A stretch of 64,000 nucleotides of DNA from Candidatus Manganitrophus noduliformans (lineage in GTDB: Bacteria; Nitrospirota; Nitrospiria; SBBL01; Manganitrophaceae), in NCBI RefSeq assembly GCF_012184425.1, contig NZ_VTOW01000003.1:620001-684000 (forward strand). Direction: 5' to 3'. Every line of letters starts with the position of its first letter. Position 1 is the first letter of the stretch. Shown piece by piece: positions 26,205-35,328 of the stretch. A program made the translations under genes and the position numbers. The notes under the pieces were generated by a model. The model did not search any database. It worked only from the letters and a program-made list of their open reading frames with translations, and was not told the DNA's origin.

Positions 26205-27545
26205 TTACTTGAATCGCGCCAGCATTTGCCCCAACCCCTTTTTACCCCCTTTACCGCCGGAAAAACGTTTCATCATTTTCTTCGCTTCATAGAACTGCTT
26301 TAAAAGTCGGTTGACTTCCTGGACGGAGGTTCCGCTCCCCTTCGCAATTCGTTTTCTCTTGCTTCCGTTGATGGTGCCGGGATCATCGCGTTCACGAGGG
26401 GTCATGGAGGAAATGATCGCCTCGATGTGACGCATTTCTTTATCGATCTGCCCTTGATCAGGGAGGTCCTTCACGCTTTGCATTCCCGGAATCATCTCCA
26501 GGATTTTTTCAAGGCTTCCTAGTTTTTTGATCTGTTTCATCTGTTGACGGAAGTCTTCCAATGTGAACTGCTGAGAGCGAAGCTTTTCCTGAAGGACTTC
26601 CGCTTGTTCTCTCGAGTAGTTCTGCTCTGCGAGTTCGATCAGAGAGAGAACGTCCCCCATGCCGAGGATTCGGGAAGCCATCCGATCCGGATGAAACGGC
26701 TCGAACGCATCCAGCTTCTCCCCGGTTCCGATAAATTTAACCGGGGCGCCCGTGGCGGAGCGCATCGACAAAATCGCCCCCCCTCTGGCGTCCCCCTCCG
26801 TCTTGGTCAGAATAATTCCGGTGAGACCGAGCCGCTTATGAAAGGCATCTGCGACGTTGACCGCGTTTTGTCCGGTCATCGCGTCGGCGATGAAGAGGAT
26901 TTCATTCGGGAGTACTTTGGATTTGATCCGGACCAATTCCTCCATGAGCGGTTCATCCACCTGGAGCCGGCCGGCCGTATCGATGATCACCAGGTCAAAA
27001 CCCTGCTCGTTTCCTTGCGCAACGGCTCTCGTGATGACATCGACCGGGTCTTTTTCGGATTGGGGAGCCGCAACCGGCACGTCAATATTTTTCCCCAAAA
27101 TCTGAAGCTGATCTACCGCCGCCGGACGCTGAAGGTCAGCCGCAACGAGAAGGACCCGTTTCCCTTGTCGCTTATAAAGCCGGGCCAGCTTTCCGGCCGT
27201 GGTTGTTTTTCCGGAACCCTGCAAGCCGACCAGCATGATCAGGGTCGGCGGTTGAGCGGCCAGGGAGATCCCGACCCCCTTTTCTCCCATTAGTTTGGCC
27301 AGTTCTTCCCAGACGACCTTCACGACCTGTTGTCCGGGGGAGAGACTCTCCAAAACCTCTTTTCCGACTGCCTTTGCGCGGACCGATTCGTTGAATGTTT
27401 TAACGATCTTGAAGTGAACGTCCGCTTCCAATAAAGCAAGCCGGACTTCCTTCAACGCTTCGTCAATATTCTCTTCGGTCAAGAGCCCTTTTCCGCGCAC
27501 GTTTTTGAGAACGGAGTCGAGCCGTTTTGTTAAATTTTCCAACAT
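26205..27545 (-). CDS. ffh: Signal recognition particle protein Ffh
   Basis: 446 residues. NG domain: G1 loop GLQGSGKTTTAGKLA near residue 107, VLLVAADLQRPAAVDQL, DTAGR near residue 190, and TKTEGDARGGA near residue 248. The C-terminal M domain holds the RNA-binding helix (GSGTSVQEVNRLLKQFYEAKKMMKRF) and methionine-lined groove. With 4.5S RNA it targets membrane proteins to FtsY. First gene of the operon, with its own promoter. Confidence 0.97.
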   Translation of the reverse strand: MLENLTKRLDSVLKNVRGKGLLTEENIDEALKEVRLALLEADVHFKIVKTFNESVRAKAVGKEVLESLSPGQQVVKVVWEELAKLMGEKGVGISLAAQPPTLIMLVGLQGSGKTTTAGKLARLYKRQGKRVLLVAADLQRPAAVDQLQILGKNIDVPVAAPQSEKDPVDVITRAVAQGNEQGFDLVIIDTAGRLQVDEPLMEELVRIKSKVLPNEILFIADAMTGQNAVNVADAFHKRLGLTGIILTKTEGDARGGAILSMRSATGAPVKFIGTGEKLDAFEPFHPDRMASRILGMGDVLSLIELAEQNYSREQAEVLQEKLRSQQFTLEDFRQQMKQIKKLGSLEKILEMIPGMQSVKDLPDQGQIDKEMRHIEAIISSMTPRERDDPGTINGSKRKRIAKGSGTSVQEVNRLLKQFYEAKKMMKRFSGGKGGKKGLGQMLARFK

Positions 27546-27583
27546 GATACAATTATTCCCCGCTGGACAAAAAAATTTTTACC

Positions 27584-27612
27584 ATTATAGAGAGCTCAAC
27601 CAGTCAAGTCAA
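27584..27612 (-). promoter_or_regulatory. Predicted strong promoter of the ffh-rplS operon
   Basis: Minus strand: TTGACT (complement of 27607-27612), 17 bp spacer, perfect TATAAT (complement of 27584-27589). About 38 bp before the ffh start; the -35 overlaps the last codons of the upstream DegT gene. Confidence 0.7.
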
Positions 27613-28715
27613 GACAATAAAAGCCGCTTGATCTGATCGACCACATAGATTTTTTGATCCATTGTCAGTTCCGGATAAATGGGGAGCGCAATGGTTTCGC
27701 GCGCGGCCCGCTCCGATTCGGGAAAATCTCCCTCCGAATGTCCTAGATACTTAAAGCAGGCCTGTAGATGAAGCGGCACAGGATAATAGATTTCCGTCCC
27801 GATTCCCTTCTCTTTCAGATAGTTTAAAAGCTGATCCCGCTGGGATACTCGAATAACATATTGATTATAAATTGATTTGTTATGAGATTCAACATGGGGG
27901 ACAACCACCTTGTCCAGGGATCCGAGGTGTTTATTGTAGAATTCGGCATTTTCGCGCCGCTTCTGGCTCCACCCTTCAAGGTGGCGGAGCTTCACCGAGA
28001 GAACCACCGCCTGGAGCGAATCGAGGCGGCTGTTGCAGCCGATGACCTGGTGGTAATATTTCGGCTGGCTACCATGGACTCTGAGAATTTTGATCTTTTC
28101 GGCAAAGTGCCCGTCTTGGGTCAGGATCATCCCGCCGTCCCCCGCCCCGCCGAGGTTTTTTGACGGAAAAAAGGAGAGGCAGCCGAACGCGCCCATCGAG
28201 CCGGCCTGCCGTCCTTTATAAGTCGCCCCGATCGACTGGGCCGCATCCTCAACAATCGGAATATGCCTCCGTTCTGCGATCTCTAGAATCGGATCCATCT
28301 CGGCGCATTGGCCGTAAAGATGAACGGGAATGATCGCCTTGGTCCGAGGGGTGATTTTCCCTTCGATCAAGGAAGGATCGATATTATAAGTTTTTGGATC
28401 GATATCGACAAAAACGGGCTTGGCCTGGAGCCGGGCAATCGAGCCGGCGGTGGCAAAAAATGTATAAGGGGAGGTGATCACCTCATCACCGGGCCCCACG
28501 CCCAGCGCCATCAGGGCCAGCAAGAGGGCGTCCGATCCGGAGGCGACGCCGATCGCGTGCCGGACTTGGCAATGCGCCGCAATCTCCTCTTCAAGTTTTG
28601 TGACGGATGGGCCGAGGATAAATTGCTGACTTTCAAAAACCTCCTGAACCGCTTTCTGAATATCCGGTCGGATGGTATGATACTGTGCGACTAAATCAAG
28701 CAAGGGGACGCGCAT
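27609..28715 (-). CDS. DegT/DnrJ/EryC1 aminotransferase
   Basis: 368 residues, PLP-dependent sugar or amino-sugar aminotransferase family. The PLP-binding lysine lies in SFFPSKNLGGAGDGGMI near residue 185, with the cofactor aspartate in IVEDAAQSIGATYKG near residue 157. GVASGSDALLLALMALGV is the phosphate loop. Members build amino sugars for surface polysaccharides. No glycosyltransferases are nearby, so the pathway is unknown; it lies downstream of the ExeA-like ATPase and TPR genes. Confidence 0.93.
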   Translation of the reverse strand: MRVPLLDLVAQYHTIRPDIQKAVQEVFESQQFILGPSVTKLEEEIAAHCQVRHAIGVASGSDALLLALMALGVGPGDEVITSPYTFFATAGSIARLQAKPVFVDIDPKTYNIDPSLIEGKITPRTKAIIPVHLYGQCAEMDPILEIAERRHIPIVEDAAQSIGATYKGRQAGSMGAFGCLSFFPSKNLGGAGDGGMILTQDGHFAEKIKILRVHGSQPKYYHQVIGCNSRLDSLQAVVLSVKLRHLEGWSQKRRENAEFYNKHLGSLDKVVVPHVESHNKSIYNQYVIRVSQRDQLLNYLKEKGIGTEIYYPVPLHLQACFKYLGHSEGDFPESERAARETIALPIYPELTMDQKIYVVDQIKRLLLS

Positions 28716-28835
28716 TTTCTTACACCTTTCATCATGAGAGGTTTAAATTGTTTGTGTGGCGGTTCCGGTGATTACTGTGGATCAGGACCGGTAAATGTCG
28801 TTTCCTAAAAAAGGCGGGTTGTTCTAACGTCCTTT

Positions 28836-29669
28836 TTAGACAGGGTCTTTTCCCGTTCCGACGAGTTTGAGATCGGAAATCACTTCCTTAATCATCTCCT
28901 CGTCGATTCGATCTTTCTTTCGGAGATATCCTTCCAGAAGGGCATTGTCGCAAATGCTGTTGATCAATCGAGGGATCCCTTCCGAGAACCGGTGGATGGT
29001 CGTTAATGACCCCTTCGTGAAGAGCTCCCTCTTCGCGCCGGCGACTTCAAGACGGTACCGAATATACTCTTCCGTTGTTTTCTCCGTAAAGGATTCCAAT
29101 TCATAACGGACCGCGATCCGTTGCTGAAGCGGTTTATCCAATGCCAGATAGGTATCCAGATCGGTCAGCCCGAAAAAAATAAAGGTAATCAGTTTTTGTC
29201 CATCGAGCTCAATATTCAGGATTCCTCTGAACTCTTCCATCACCTCCCGGCGCTGGAGCATCTGCGCCTCATCGATGAGGACAACCGCTTTTTTCCCTGA
29301 ATCATAGATCTCTACCAGGCGATTGTAAAGCTGGCTCAACAGCTCGGTCTTGTCGTCTAACGGGTTTTGCACCCCCAATTGAACGGCGATTTTTCTCAGA
29401 AGCCATTCCGAGGTGATGGAGGTATGAATCACGACAAGCAATGCCGATTCGAACGTGGATTCTTCAAGCTCATCGAGCATCCGGCGCGCCAGCGTTGTTT
29501 TGCCGGTTCCGACCCCTCCGACCAGAACGGCGAGCCCCTTCCTCTCTTCAGCCGCATATCGAAGCTTAACCAATGCATGCGCGTGCTGATTGCTGTTGAA
29601 GTAAAATCGATTATCAACAGAAATCGAGAAAGGCTGTTCCTTTAAATTATAAAATTCAAGATAACTCAT
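28836..29669 (-). CDS. ExeA/GspA-like AAA ATPase
   Basis: 277 residues. Begins YLEFYNLKEQPFSISVDNRFYF, the usual ExeA start. Walker A GGVGTGKTTLARR near residue 50 and Walker B AVVLIDEAQML near residue 130; a sensor/winged region follows (IPRLINSICDNALLEGYL). Such ATPases work with secretion systems or peptidoglycan-binding partners, but the usual C-terminal peptidoglycan domain is absent. It starts 17 bp after the TPR gene, so the two proteins likely act together. Confidence 0.88.
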   Translation of the reverse strand: MSYLEFYNLKEQPFSISVDNRFYFNSNQHAHALVKLRYAAEERKGLAVLVGGVGTGKTTLARRMLDELEESTFESALLVVIHTSITSEWLLRKIAVQLGVQNPLDDKTELLSQLYNRLVEIYDSGKKAVVLIDEAQMLQRREVMEEFRGILNIELDGQKLITFIFFGLTDLDTYLALDKPLQQRIAVRYELESFTEKTTEEYIRYRLEVAGAKRELFTKGSLTTIHRFSEGIPRLINSICDNALLEGYLRKKDRIDEEMIKEVISDLKLVGTGKDPV

Positions 29670-29685
29670 CGGTTATTATCGATTC

Positions 29686-32598
29686 TTACAGATAAGAAAT
29701 TCTATCCTTCTTTTTGGAATCCTGCCGCTTTGGTTTTTTGGCCGGCTCCGAGATCGAGGATACCGTCGGATTGGTTGTGTCTTCTTGTCGCTCCGCCTTG
29801 ATTGTCTTTTTTGCCGCAACATCTCTGAACGTCGGGTCAAGAAGATAGATCTGCTCGTAAAGGACTTTCGCTTGGTCCAGGACGCCTTGAATCTCATAGA
29901 GCATCGCCAGCTCGTATTTCAGGGCGGTGACATTCTCATTTTTGCATCTCGGATCTTCCAACGCATTTTGGATGATCTCCACGGCGTTATCGATCATTCC
30001 GTTCTCTTTATAGCAGCTCGCCAACATGCTCGACGCGTCTTGAAAACGAAGGTTCCCCTGGAATGCAAGCTCGAACTCCTTGATCGCCTCCGGAATCAGG
30101 CCCATTTCTTTATAGGCGATGCCGAGATTATAGTGGGTCTCGTACTCTTGTTCATCGTGTCCTCTTTGAATATTTGCTTTTAAATCATTGATGCTGTCTT
30201 CCAAGCCGGGGATACTGATATCGAATGAATCGTCGGCTTCCGTATTCAGTTCCTCTCCAAAAATAGATTTCAGATCGATATATTCCTCTCTCGCCGGCTC
30301 TTCAGCCTTCTCGGATGAGATTTCTTCCGAGATTTGTTCACTTTCCGAAGAGTCCTCCCCCCCTTCATCTGAAAGGAGGCCGTCCAGACTTTCCTCAAGC
30401 TCTGAGAGTCCCTCAAAAGAAATTTCTTCCCCTGTCGGCGGCGGATCGGTTACGACTTCACGTTCTACATCAGAGGACACTTTCTTTTTTTCTTTTTCTT
30501 TCGCCTGGAGATTCAACAGCATCAAACGTGCTTCGGCGCACCCGGAATCTCTTTTCAATATTTCCCACAAAAGTGATTTCGCCGCTTCCTTTTTTCCCTC
30601 CTGTATGTATTCTTCCGCTTGTGTTAGTTTTATTTTAACTTCATCCGGTTCTTGAAGAAGTTCTTCTTGGGAAGAGGAATCCCCCTCCTCTAAGACCGAG
30701 AGCGGCTCGACTTCTTGCGAAAGCTCACCGATCCCTTCCGTCGGCGCCGCGGGCATGTCGAGAGCCTCGATCGCGGGCGCCGATCCTTCGTCGGCGATCT
30801 CAGGGACGGCCTCCTGCCGGTATTGTCCTTCGGGATCGAGGGCTCTCATTTCCTCCAAGACGGCGGTTCTTTTATCCTCCGCGTCGATTTTCCCGTAGAG
30901 TTCCGAGAGAAAAAGACATTCTTGCACCGCCTCCTCTCGCATCCCCTCTTTTAAATAGAGCTCTTTTAATTGAAGGTGAGGTTCTTCCCTCGACGGCGCG
31001 AGCTTCCGGAGAAGCGTCAATTGTTCAATCGCTTTACTGTTGAGTCCATATTTGATATAGACTTCGGCCTCCGTCAAGTGTCCCTGAAACGTCGCTTCGG
31101 AAACCTCCTCCACGGGGCTCTCAGGCGTTTCTGCAGACCCGCTTTCAGCCGAGACCGATTCGGCGGGGGCCTGGCTTACTTCATTGATATCCATCGGTTC
31201 CGGCAACTCTTCGGCGGCCGGTTCGAGTTCGGGCAGCGCTTCTTCGATCACCGGAGCCGCTGCCTCCGCTTGAAGCGGTTCCTCCAGCGACTCAAGCGGC
31301 AACTCTTCTATCGCTGCTTCTTCCGCTGCTGCTTCTTCCGGTTCAAAGAGCCGGCGACAATGCGCGTCCTCGGAAATCCCGGGGAGGCGTGATTGAATCT
31401 CCTCATAATAGGCTTGTGCATCGGTCATCGATCGTTGCTGATGGAGAAGAGAAATGATTTTTGAATAACACTGGATGGCCTCTCCTTCCTCTCCGGACCT
31501 CTCGAAAGACTCTCCAAGGAGCTGGTGGGCCGATACTTGTTCCGGATTCGCCGCAAGGTAACGCTGGATGAGCGACCGGCCCTCGGAGAAGAGCTGATGG
31601 GATTCGGCGAGAGAAACCGCCTTCTGAAGAATCGAGAACGCCTTGGGAGACGAATCCCTTTCAAGAAAAAAATCAACCCACTTTGATAAATACGCAAAAG
31701 CTTCCGCCGGTTGATCTTGAACTTCTTCGACAAGGGGCTCCGCCGCGGACCAGTCTCCATCCTGAAACGCTTTTTCCATCCTGATCGACAGCGGGGGGGC
31801 TTCTTCCGGCGCCGGCTCGACGGCAGGGGGGATAATCGGTTCGGACGGGCTCGGAGGAGAAGACGCTTCCTGAGGAAGGGATACTTCTTGTGAAGAGACC
31901 TCTTCCTGAGGAGGAGGCGCTTCTGCGATAGGGGGAGGGATGGAGGCCGGGCTTTTCTCGGCTGAAACATTCTCGTCGACGGACGAGGTCGTCCCCGTAA
32001 AGGCGGGATCGATCTTCATCACCTTGTCGATGACTTCTTGCGCCTCGGAAGTCATCTGACGATCCTTAAAGATCGACAAGACTTTGCTGTATTCTTCGAT
32101 GGCCTCTTTCGCGAGGCCCCACTTCTGACAAATCTCCGCGAGTTTTTGCCGGACCGCGAAGTTCTTCGGGTCGAGATTCGCGAGCTTTCGATAAACTGCA
32201 ATGGAGGATTGCATATCCCCCTCCTTTGCATAGTGCTTCGCGACCTTTAGATAGTCCTCCGCGGCATTGGCAACCAACCCGCGTTCCGCGTGAACATCGG
32301 CCAGTTTTTCATAAACATCCATGCGGGTCGGATCGATTTTGACGATCTTTTTGAAAACCGCAATGCTTTTTAACTCGAAGCCGGCCCCTCGAAATGCATC
32401 GGCGGCCTTCAGGTAGGCCGCAATGGCCTCTTTGGTATGATTTGCCTTTAAATGGAGATCACCTATGGTATTATAGATATTTCCGTCATTGGGGGTTTCA
32501 GCGATGAGCTTTTGCCACTCTTCAATGGCCTTATCGATCTGCCCTTTTGCCGCGAGTTTTTGGGCTTTTTCGATGATCGAACTCTTATCTGAAGACAA
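29686..32598 (-). CDS. Giant tetratricopeptide-repeat protein, 970 aa
   Basis: 970 residues, no signal peptide or membrane helix, so probably cytoplasmic. TPR arrays occupy residues 5-205 (AIEEWQKLIAETPNDGNIYNTIGDLHLKANH and repeats), about 275-415, 510-590 and 820-930. They are joined by Pro/Glu-rich low-complexity linkers (about 225-275, 430-510, 600-660 and 710-770). The C-terminus is basic (KKPKRQDSKKKDRISYL). It is likely a protein-binding scaffold; similar proteins in related bacteria sit near pilus, secretion or polysaccharide genes. It is directly followed by the ExeA-like ATPase. Confidence 0.85.
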   Translation of the reverse strand: MSSDKSSIIEKAQKLAAKGQIDKAIEEWQKLIAETPNDGNIYNTIGDLHLKANHTKEAIAAYLKAADAFRGAGFELKSIAVFKKIVKIDPTRMDVYEKLADVHAERGLVANAAEDYLKVAKHYAKEGDMQSSIAVYRKLANLDPKNFAVRQKLAEICQKWGLAKEAIEEYSKVLSIFKDRQMTSEAQEVIDKVMKIDPAFTGTTSSVDENVSAEKSPASIPPPIAEAPPPQEEVSSQEVSLPQEASSPPSPSEPIIPPAVEPAPEEAPPLSIRMEKAFQDGDWSAAEPLVEEVQDQPAEAFAYLSKWVDFFLERDSSPKAFSILQKAVSLAESHQLFSEGRSLIQRYLAANPEQVSAHQLLGESFERSGEEGEAIQCYSKIISLLHQQRSMTDAQAYYEEIQSRLPGISEDAHCRRLFEPEEAAAEEAAIEELPLESLEEPLQAEAAAPVIEEALPELEPAAEELPEPMDINEVSQAPAESVSAESGSAETPESPVEEVSEATFQGHLTEAEVYIKYGLNSKAIEQLTLLRKLAPSREEPHLQLKELYLKEGMREEAVQECLFLSELYGKIDAEDKRTAVLEEMRALDPEGQYRQEAVPEIADEGSAPAIEALDMPAAPTEGIGELSQEVEPLSVLEEGDSSSQEELLQEPDEVKIKLTQAEEYIQEGKKEAAKSLLWEILKRDSGCAEARLMLLNLQAKEKEKKKVSSDVEREVVTDPPPTGEEISFEGLSELEESLDGLLSDEGGEDSSESEQISEEISSEKAEEPAREEYIDLKSIFGEELNTEADDSFDISIPGLEDSINDLKANIQRGHDEQEYETHYNLGIAYKEMGLIPEAIKEFELAFQGNLRFQDASSMLASCYKENGMIDNAVEIIQNALEDPRCKNENVTALKYELAMLYEIQGVLDQAKVLYEQIYLLDPTFRDVAAKKTIKAERQEDTTNPTVSSISEPAKKPKRQDSKKKDRISYL

Positions 32599-32661
32599 AG
32601 ATATCCCCTCTATGTACTCGTATTAGGAGATATCATAGAACCCCCGATGTGTCAAGAAAAC

Positions 32662-32716
32662 CAAACAAAAAGCCTGCTGGTTTATATCCAGACTCGACCA
32701 GCAGGCTTTTTGTTTG
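32662..32716. terminator. Strong bidirectional rho-independent terminator
   Basis: A 20-base perfect inverted repeat: arms 32662-32681 and 32697-32716, loop of 15 bases. The GC core AGCCTGCTGGT/ACCAGCAGGCT is flanked by A5 on one side and T5 on the other, so it can stop transcripts from both directions. It lies between the TPR gene and the small lipoprotein gene, both on the minus strand, so its main role is to end the lipoprotein transcript. Confidence 0.9.
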
Positions 32717-32747
32717 AATGCAATCACCGAGCTGCGCCCGGCGCCTT

Positions 32748-32939
32748 TTACGGTGATGCCGGAGGGGGCTGTTCAGGCGTCCCGCCGGGCTCTCCGGGAG
32801 GAGGTGTTTCAGGGGGTGTCGCGGGTGAAGGTGTTTCAGCGGGTGTTTGCGGACCTTGTTCTTCTTGAGGACGCTCATAGCAGGCGGACAAACCGGTTGC
32901 GATGAGCAAAACAGCGGCTAATCTGATCCAGTTCTTCAT
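32748..32939 (-). CDS. Small Pro-rich lipoprotein
   Basis: 63 residues from the ATG at 32939 (MKNWIRLAAVLLIATGLSAC), with GGGGAA 6 bases upstream. A lipobox LSAC ends the signal peptide at Cys20. The mature 44 residues are almost all Pro, Glu, Gly, Thr and Gln (PAETPSPATPPETPPPGEPG), an extended linker without a folded domain. It has its own terminator and a possible structured leader. Function unknown; an envelope spacer is conceivable. Confidence 0.75.
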   Translation of the reverse strand: MKNWIRLAAVLLIATGLSACYERPQEEQGPQTPAETPSPATPPETPPPGEPGGTPEQPPPASP

Positions 32940-33056
32940 TTTATTTCCCCTTTCGCAAATCAGCATAGCGTGCGTTTCATCCGGCCACGCCGAGGTGCCG
33001 TAGATCTTCCCGGTCGAAGTGGGCGGGTTTCCGAAACGCTCTCCTTGCTGCCTTCT
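32940..33056 (-). ncRNA. Possible structured 5' leader of the lipoprotein gene
   Basis: About 115 bases upstream of the lipoprotein start are non-coding and rich in complementary segments. On the minus strand GCGTTTC (33039-33033) can pair with GAAACGC (32978-32972), closing a 50-base multibranched region, or form a small local hairpin with GGAAACCCGC (33032-33023). The two pairings exclude each other, as in riboswitches. It matches no riboswitch class I recognise. This is a structural guess from sequence alone. Confidence 0.3.
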
Positions 33057-33074
33057 AATTTGAAATGATCCATA

Positions 33075-33104
33075 TTTACAATTGGATCACTTCCCATGTA
33101 TAGT
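33075..33104 (+). promoter_or_regulatory. Predicted lptF promoter, close to the start codon
   Basis: TTTACA (33075-33080), 18 bp spacer, TATAGT (33099-33104). The lptF ATG is at 33113, so transcription would begin at or next to the start codon. No Shine-Dalgarno sequence precedes the ATG, consistent with a leaderless mRNA. Confidence 0.55.
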
Positions 33105-33112
33105 GTCACATC

Positions 33113-34243
33113 ATGATTCGGATTCTCGATCGCTACATTCTCAAAGAGCTACTGATCCCTTTTTTTTTCGGCATTTTTATACTAACATTTTTAATTCTCA
33201 TCCATCAACTCTTGCGGTTGATGGAGCTTGTCATCGACAAGGGGGTCGATCTTCTCAGCGTGGGACAGATCTTTCTTACCCTTCTCCCCTCTTTCTTCCT
33301 TCTGACCATTCCGATGGCCGTCCTGATGGCTTCCGTCATGACCTTTAACCGGCTCTCAAATGATAACGAAATTACCGCTTTGAAATCGGCCGGCGTCGGA
33401 TTTTATCGTTACCTCCGTCCGGTCCTTTTCTTTTCGGTCGCGGCGGCCCTCATCACCCTGTTTATGGGGATGATTGCCCAGCCCTGGGGAGGGGGTTCTT
33501 TGAAATCGCTGGGAATGAAGATTCTGAAGAAGCGGGCCAGCGTCGGAATCGAGGAGGGGAAATTCAACGGGACGTTTTCGGATATTATGATCTACGTTGA
33601 GTCGATGCCGACCTTCACGGAGATGGAAGGGGTCTTCATTTACGATGTGAGAGATCAGAACGCTCCCAAGGTCATTGTCGCCAAGAAGGGAATTCTCTTG
33701 AACGATCCCGGCACCGGCACCATCGCGTTTCATCTCCTGGAGGGAAGTCTTCACGCACAAGGGAAAGACGGGTCCGATTATCAGCATGTGGTCTTTGCCA
33801 CGTATGATTTGAGGTTGGATTTGGAGGCGGTCCTTCAAGGAGGAAATACGAATTTGGAGACGCCCACTTATCAGGAGATTAAGAAAAGCGTGGAGGCCTC
33901 CGGCGGAACGGATATCCGCGCCTTGCGCCTCTTGTCCGAATTTTATAAAAACTTTTCCTTTTCGCTCGCCTCCCTCGTCTTCGGTGTGGTCGGCGTTCCG
34001 CTCGGCATCATCTCGGGAAGAACCGGCCGTCTGGGAGGTTTCACGGTCGGAATCGGGTTGATCACCCTTTATTATTTGCTCAACACATTGGGAGACTACT
34101 TGATCACGATCCAACTTGCCGCCCCCTTTCTGGCGGTCTGGGTTCCCCATTTTGCGCTCATCCCCCTGACCCTTTATCTGATGAGGGTCATGGCGCGGGA
34201 GTCTTACCCCCGATTCCTTCAACTTAGCAACAAGAGGCCCTAG
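33113..34243 (+). CDS. lptF: LPS export ABC permease LptF
   Basis: 376 residues of the YjgP/YjgQ family. Membrane helices lie near residues 10-30, 50-75, 95-120, then a periplasmic beta-jellyroll (about 130-265), and three helices from 285 to 365. The start DRYILKELLIPFFFGIFILTFLILI is typical. With LptG and LptB it extracts lipopolysaccharide from the inner membrane. lptG follows after 2 bp. Confidence 0.94.
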   Translation: MIRILDRYILKELLIPFFFGIFILTFLILIHQLLRLMELVIDKGVDLLSVGQIFLTLLPSFFLLTIPMAVLMASVMTFNRLSNDNEITALKSAGVGFYRYLRPVLFFSVAAALITLFMGMIAQPWGGGSLKSLGMKILKKRASVGIEEGKFNGTFSDIMIYVESMPTFTEMEGVFIYDVRDQNAPKVIVAKKGILLNDPGTGTIAFHLLEGSLHAQGKDGSDYQHVVFATYDLRLDLEAVLQGGNTNLETPTYQEIKKSVEASGGTDIRALRLLSEFYKNFSFSLASLVFGVVGVPLGIISGRTGRLGGFTVGIGLITLYYLLNTLGDYLITIQLAAPFLAVWVPHFALIPLTLYLMRVMARESYPRFLQLSNKRP

Positions 34244-34245
34244 CC

Positions 34246-35328
34246 GTGTCGATCATTTCACGATATCTTCTGAAAGAGTACCTGAAATTCTTTTCGGTCA
34301 CGCTGGCGGTCCTCTCCCTCGTCTATTTGACGATCGAGTTTCTGGAAAAGATTCGAAAGTTTTCCCAGCGCGACGCTGACTTTCTGCTGGTCGTTCAATA
34401 TTTCCTCTACAAGCTCCCGAGAATCATTTTTGATATCTCCCCGCTCGCCGTTCTGATCGCTACCTTTCTCACCTTGGGAATGTTGTCGCGAAATAATGAG
34501 ATCATTGCATTCAAAAGTTCGGGGGTCAGCCTTCTCAAGCTGACCGCTCCCCTCCTTCTCTTCGGCGCCCTTTTCAGCGGCGTTCTTTTTTTTCTCAACG
34601 GCACGGTGGTCCCAACGACGTTTAAAAAAGCAAAAACGATTCAAGAGGTCCGGATCGATAAGAGAAATGCGGAAGGAAAGTTGGTTCAAAACAAGTTCTG
34701 GCTCCGCCTCGACAGCCGCACCCTCTTCAATATCGAGCTCGCGGAACCGAACCGGCGGAAGATGCACGGGATCAAGATCTATTCTCTCGGGAGCGATTTC
34801 TCCTTACCGGAGACGATCGAGGCCGAAGCGCTAACATACCGGGATGGGAGCTGGGTCCTCTCTGAAGGAATCCGCCGCCGGTTTCAGCGGGACGGAACCG
34901 TTCAAATCAAACGGTTTGATGAAGAAATCATTCCGATCAACAAGGCGCCTGAAGATTTCAAGAAAGTGGTCGCCCAGCCCGAGGAGATGACCTATGAGCA
35001 GCTTGAAGCGTATATCGATCAGCTCTCCCGGGATGGATTCGACGCGACGCGGTACCGCGTCGATCTTCTCGGCCGGCAGGCTTTTCCTTTCATCAATTTC
35101 ATGATGGTCCTCGTGGGGATTCCCTTTGCGCTCCATGACCGGAGGAGCGCGGGGGCGGCCCGGGGGGGGGCGATCAGCCTTTCTCTGGGGCTGTTTTATT
35201 ATCTCGTTTTTTCAGTCACGATCTCGCTCGGTCACGTGAACGCCCTTTCCCCCTGGCTCTCCGCCTGGGGCGCCAATCTCCTTTTTATCGGAATCGGAAC
35301 CTATCTTTTTTTGAATATCCGGCACTAA
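34246..35328 (+). CDS. lptG: LPS export ABC permease LptG
   Basis: 360 residues, same fold as LptF: three N-terminal helices (first KFFSVTLAVLSLVYLTIEF), a periplasmic domain with RIDKRNAEGKLVQNKFWLRLD, and three C-terminal helices. The GTG start lies 2 bp after the lptF stop. Its presence implies a Gram-negative envelope with LPS. lptB, lptC and lptA are not in the window. Confidence 0.94.
   Translation: MSIISRYLLKEYLKFFSVTLAVLSLVYLTIEFLEKIRKFSQRDADFLLVVQYFLYKLPRIIFDISPLAVLIATFLTLGMLSRNNEIIAFKSSGVSLLKLTAPLLLFGALFSGVLFFLNGTVVPTTFKKAKTIQEVRIDKRNAEGKLVQNKFWLRLDSRTLFNIELAEPNRRKMHGIKIYSLGSDFSLPETIEAEALTYRDGSWVLSEGIRRRFQRDGTVQIKRFDEEIIPINKAPEDFKKVVAQPEEMTYEQLEAYIDQLSRDGFDATRYRVDLLGRQAFPFINFMMVLVGIPFALHDRRSAGAARGGAISLSLGLFYYLVFSVTISLGHVNALSPWLSAWGANLLFIGIGTYLFLNIRH

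Noticed and set aside
32940-33056. Signal recognition particle RNA or a known riboswitch
   Set aside because: The conserved SRP GGAA tetraloop region and the core motifs of c-di-GMP, cobalamin, SAM and fluoride riboswitches could not be matched. It is reported only as an unclassified possible leader.
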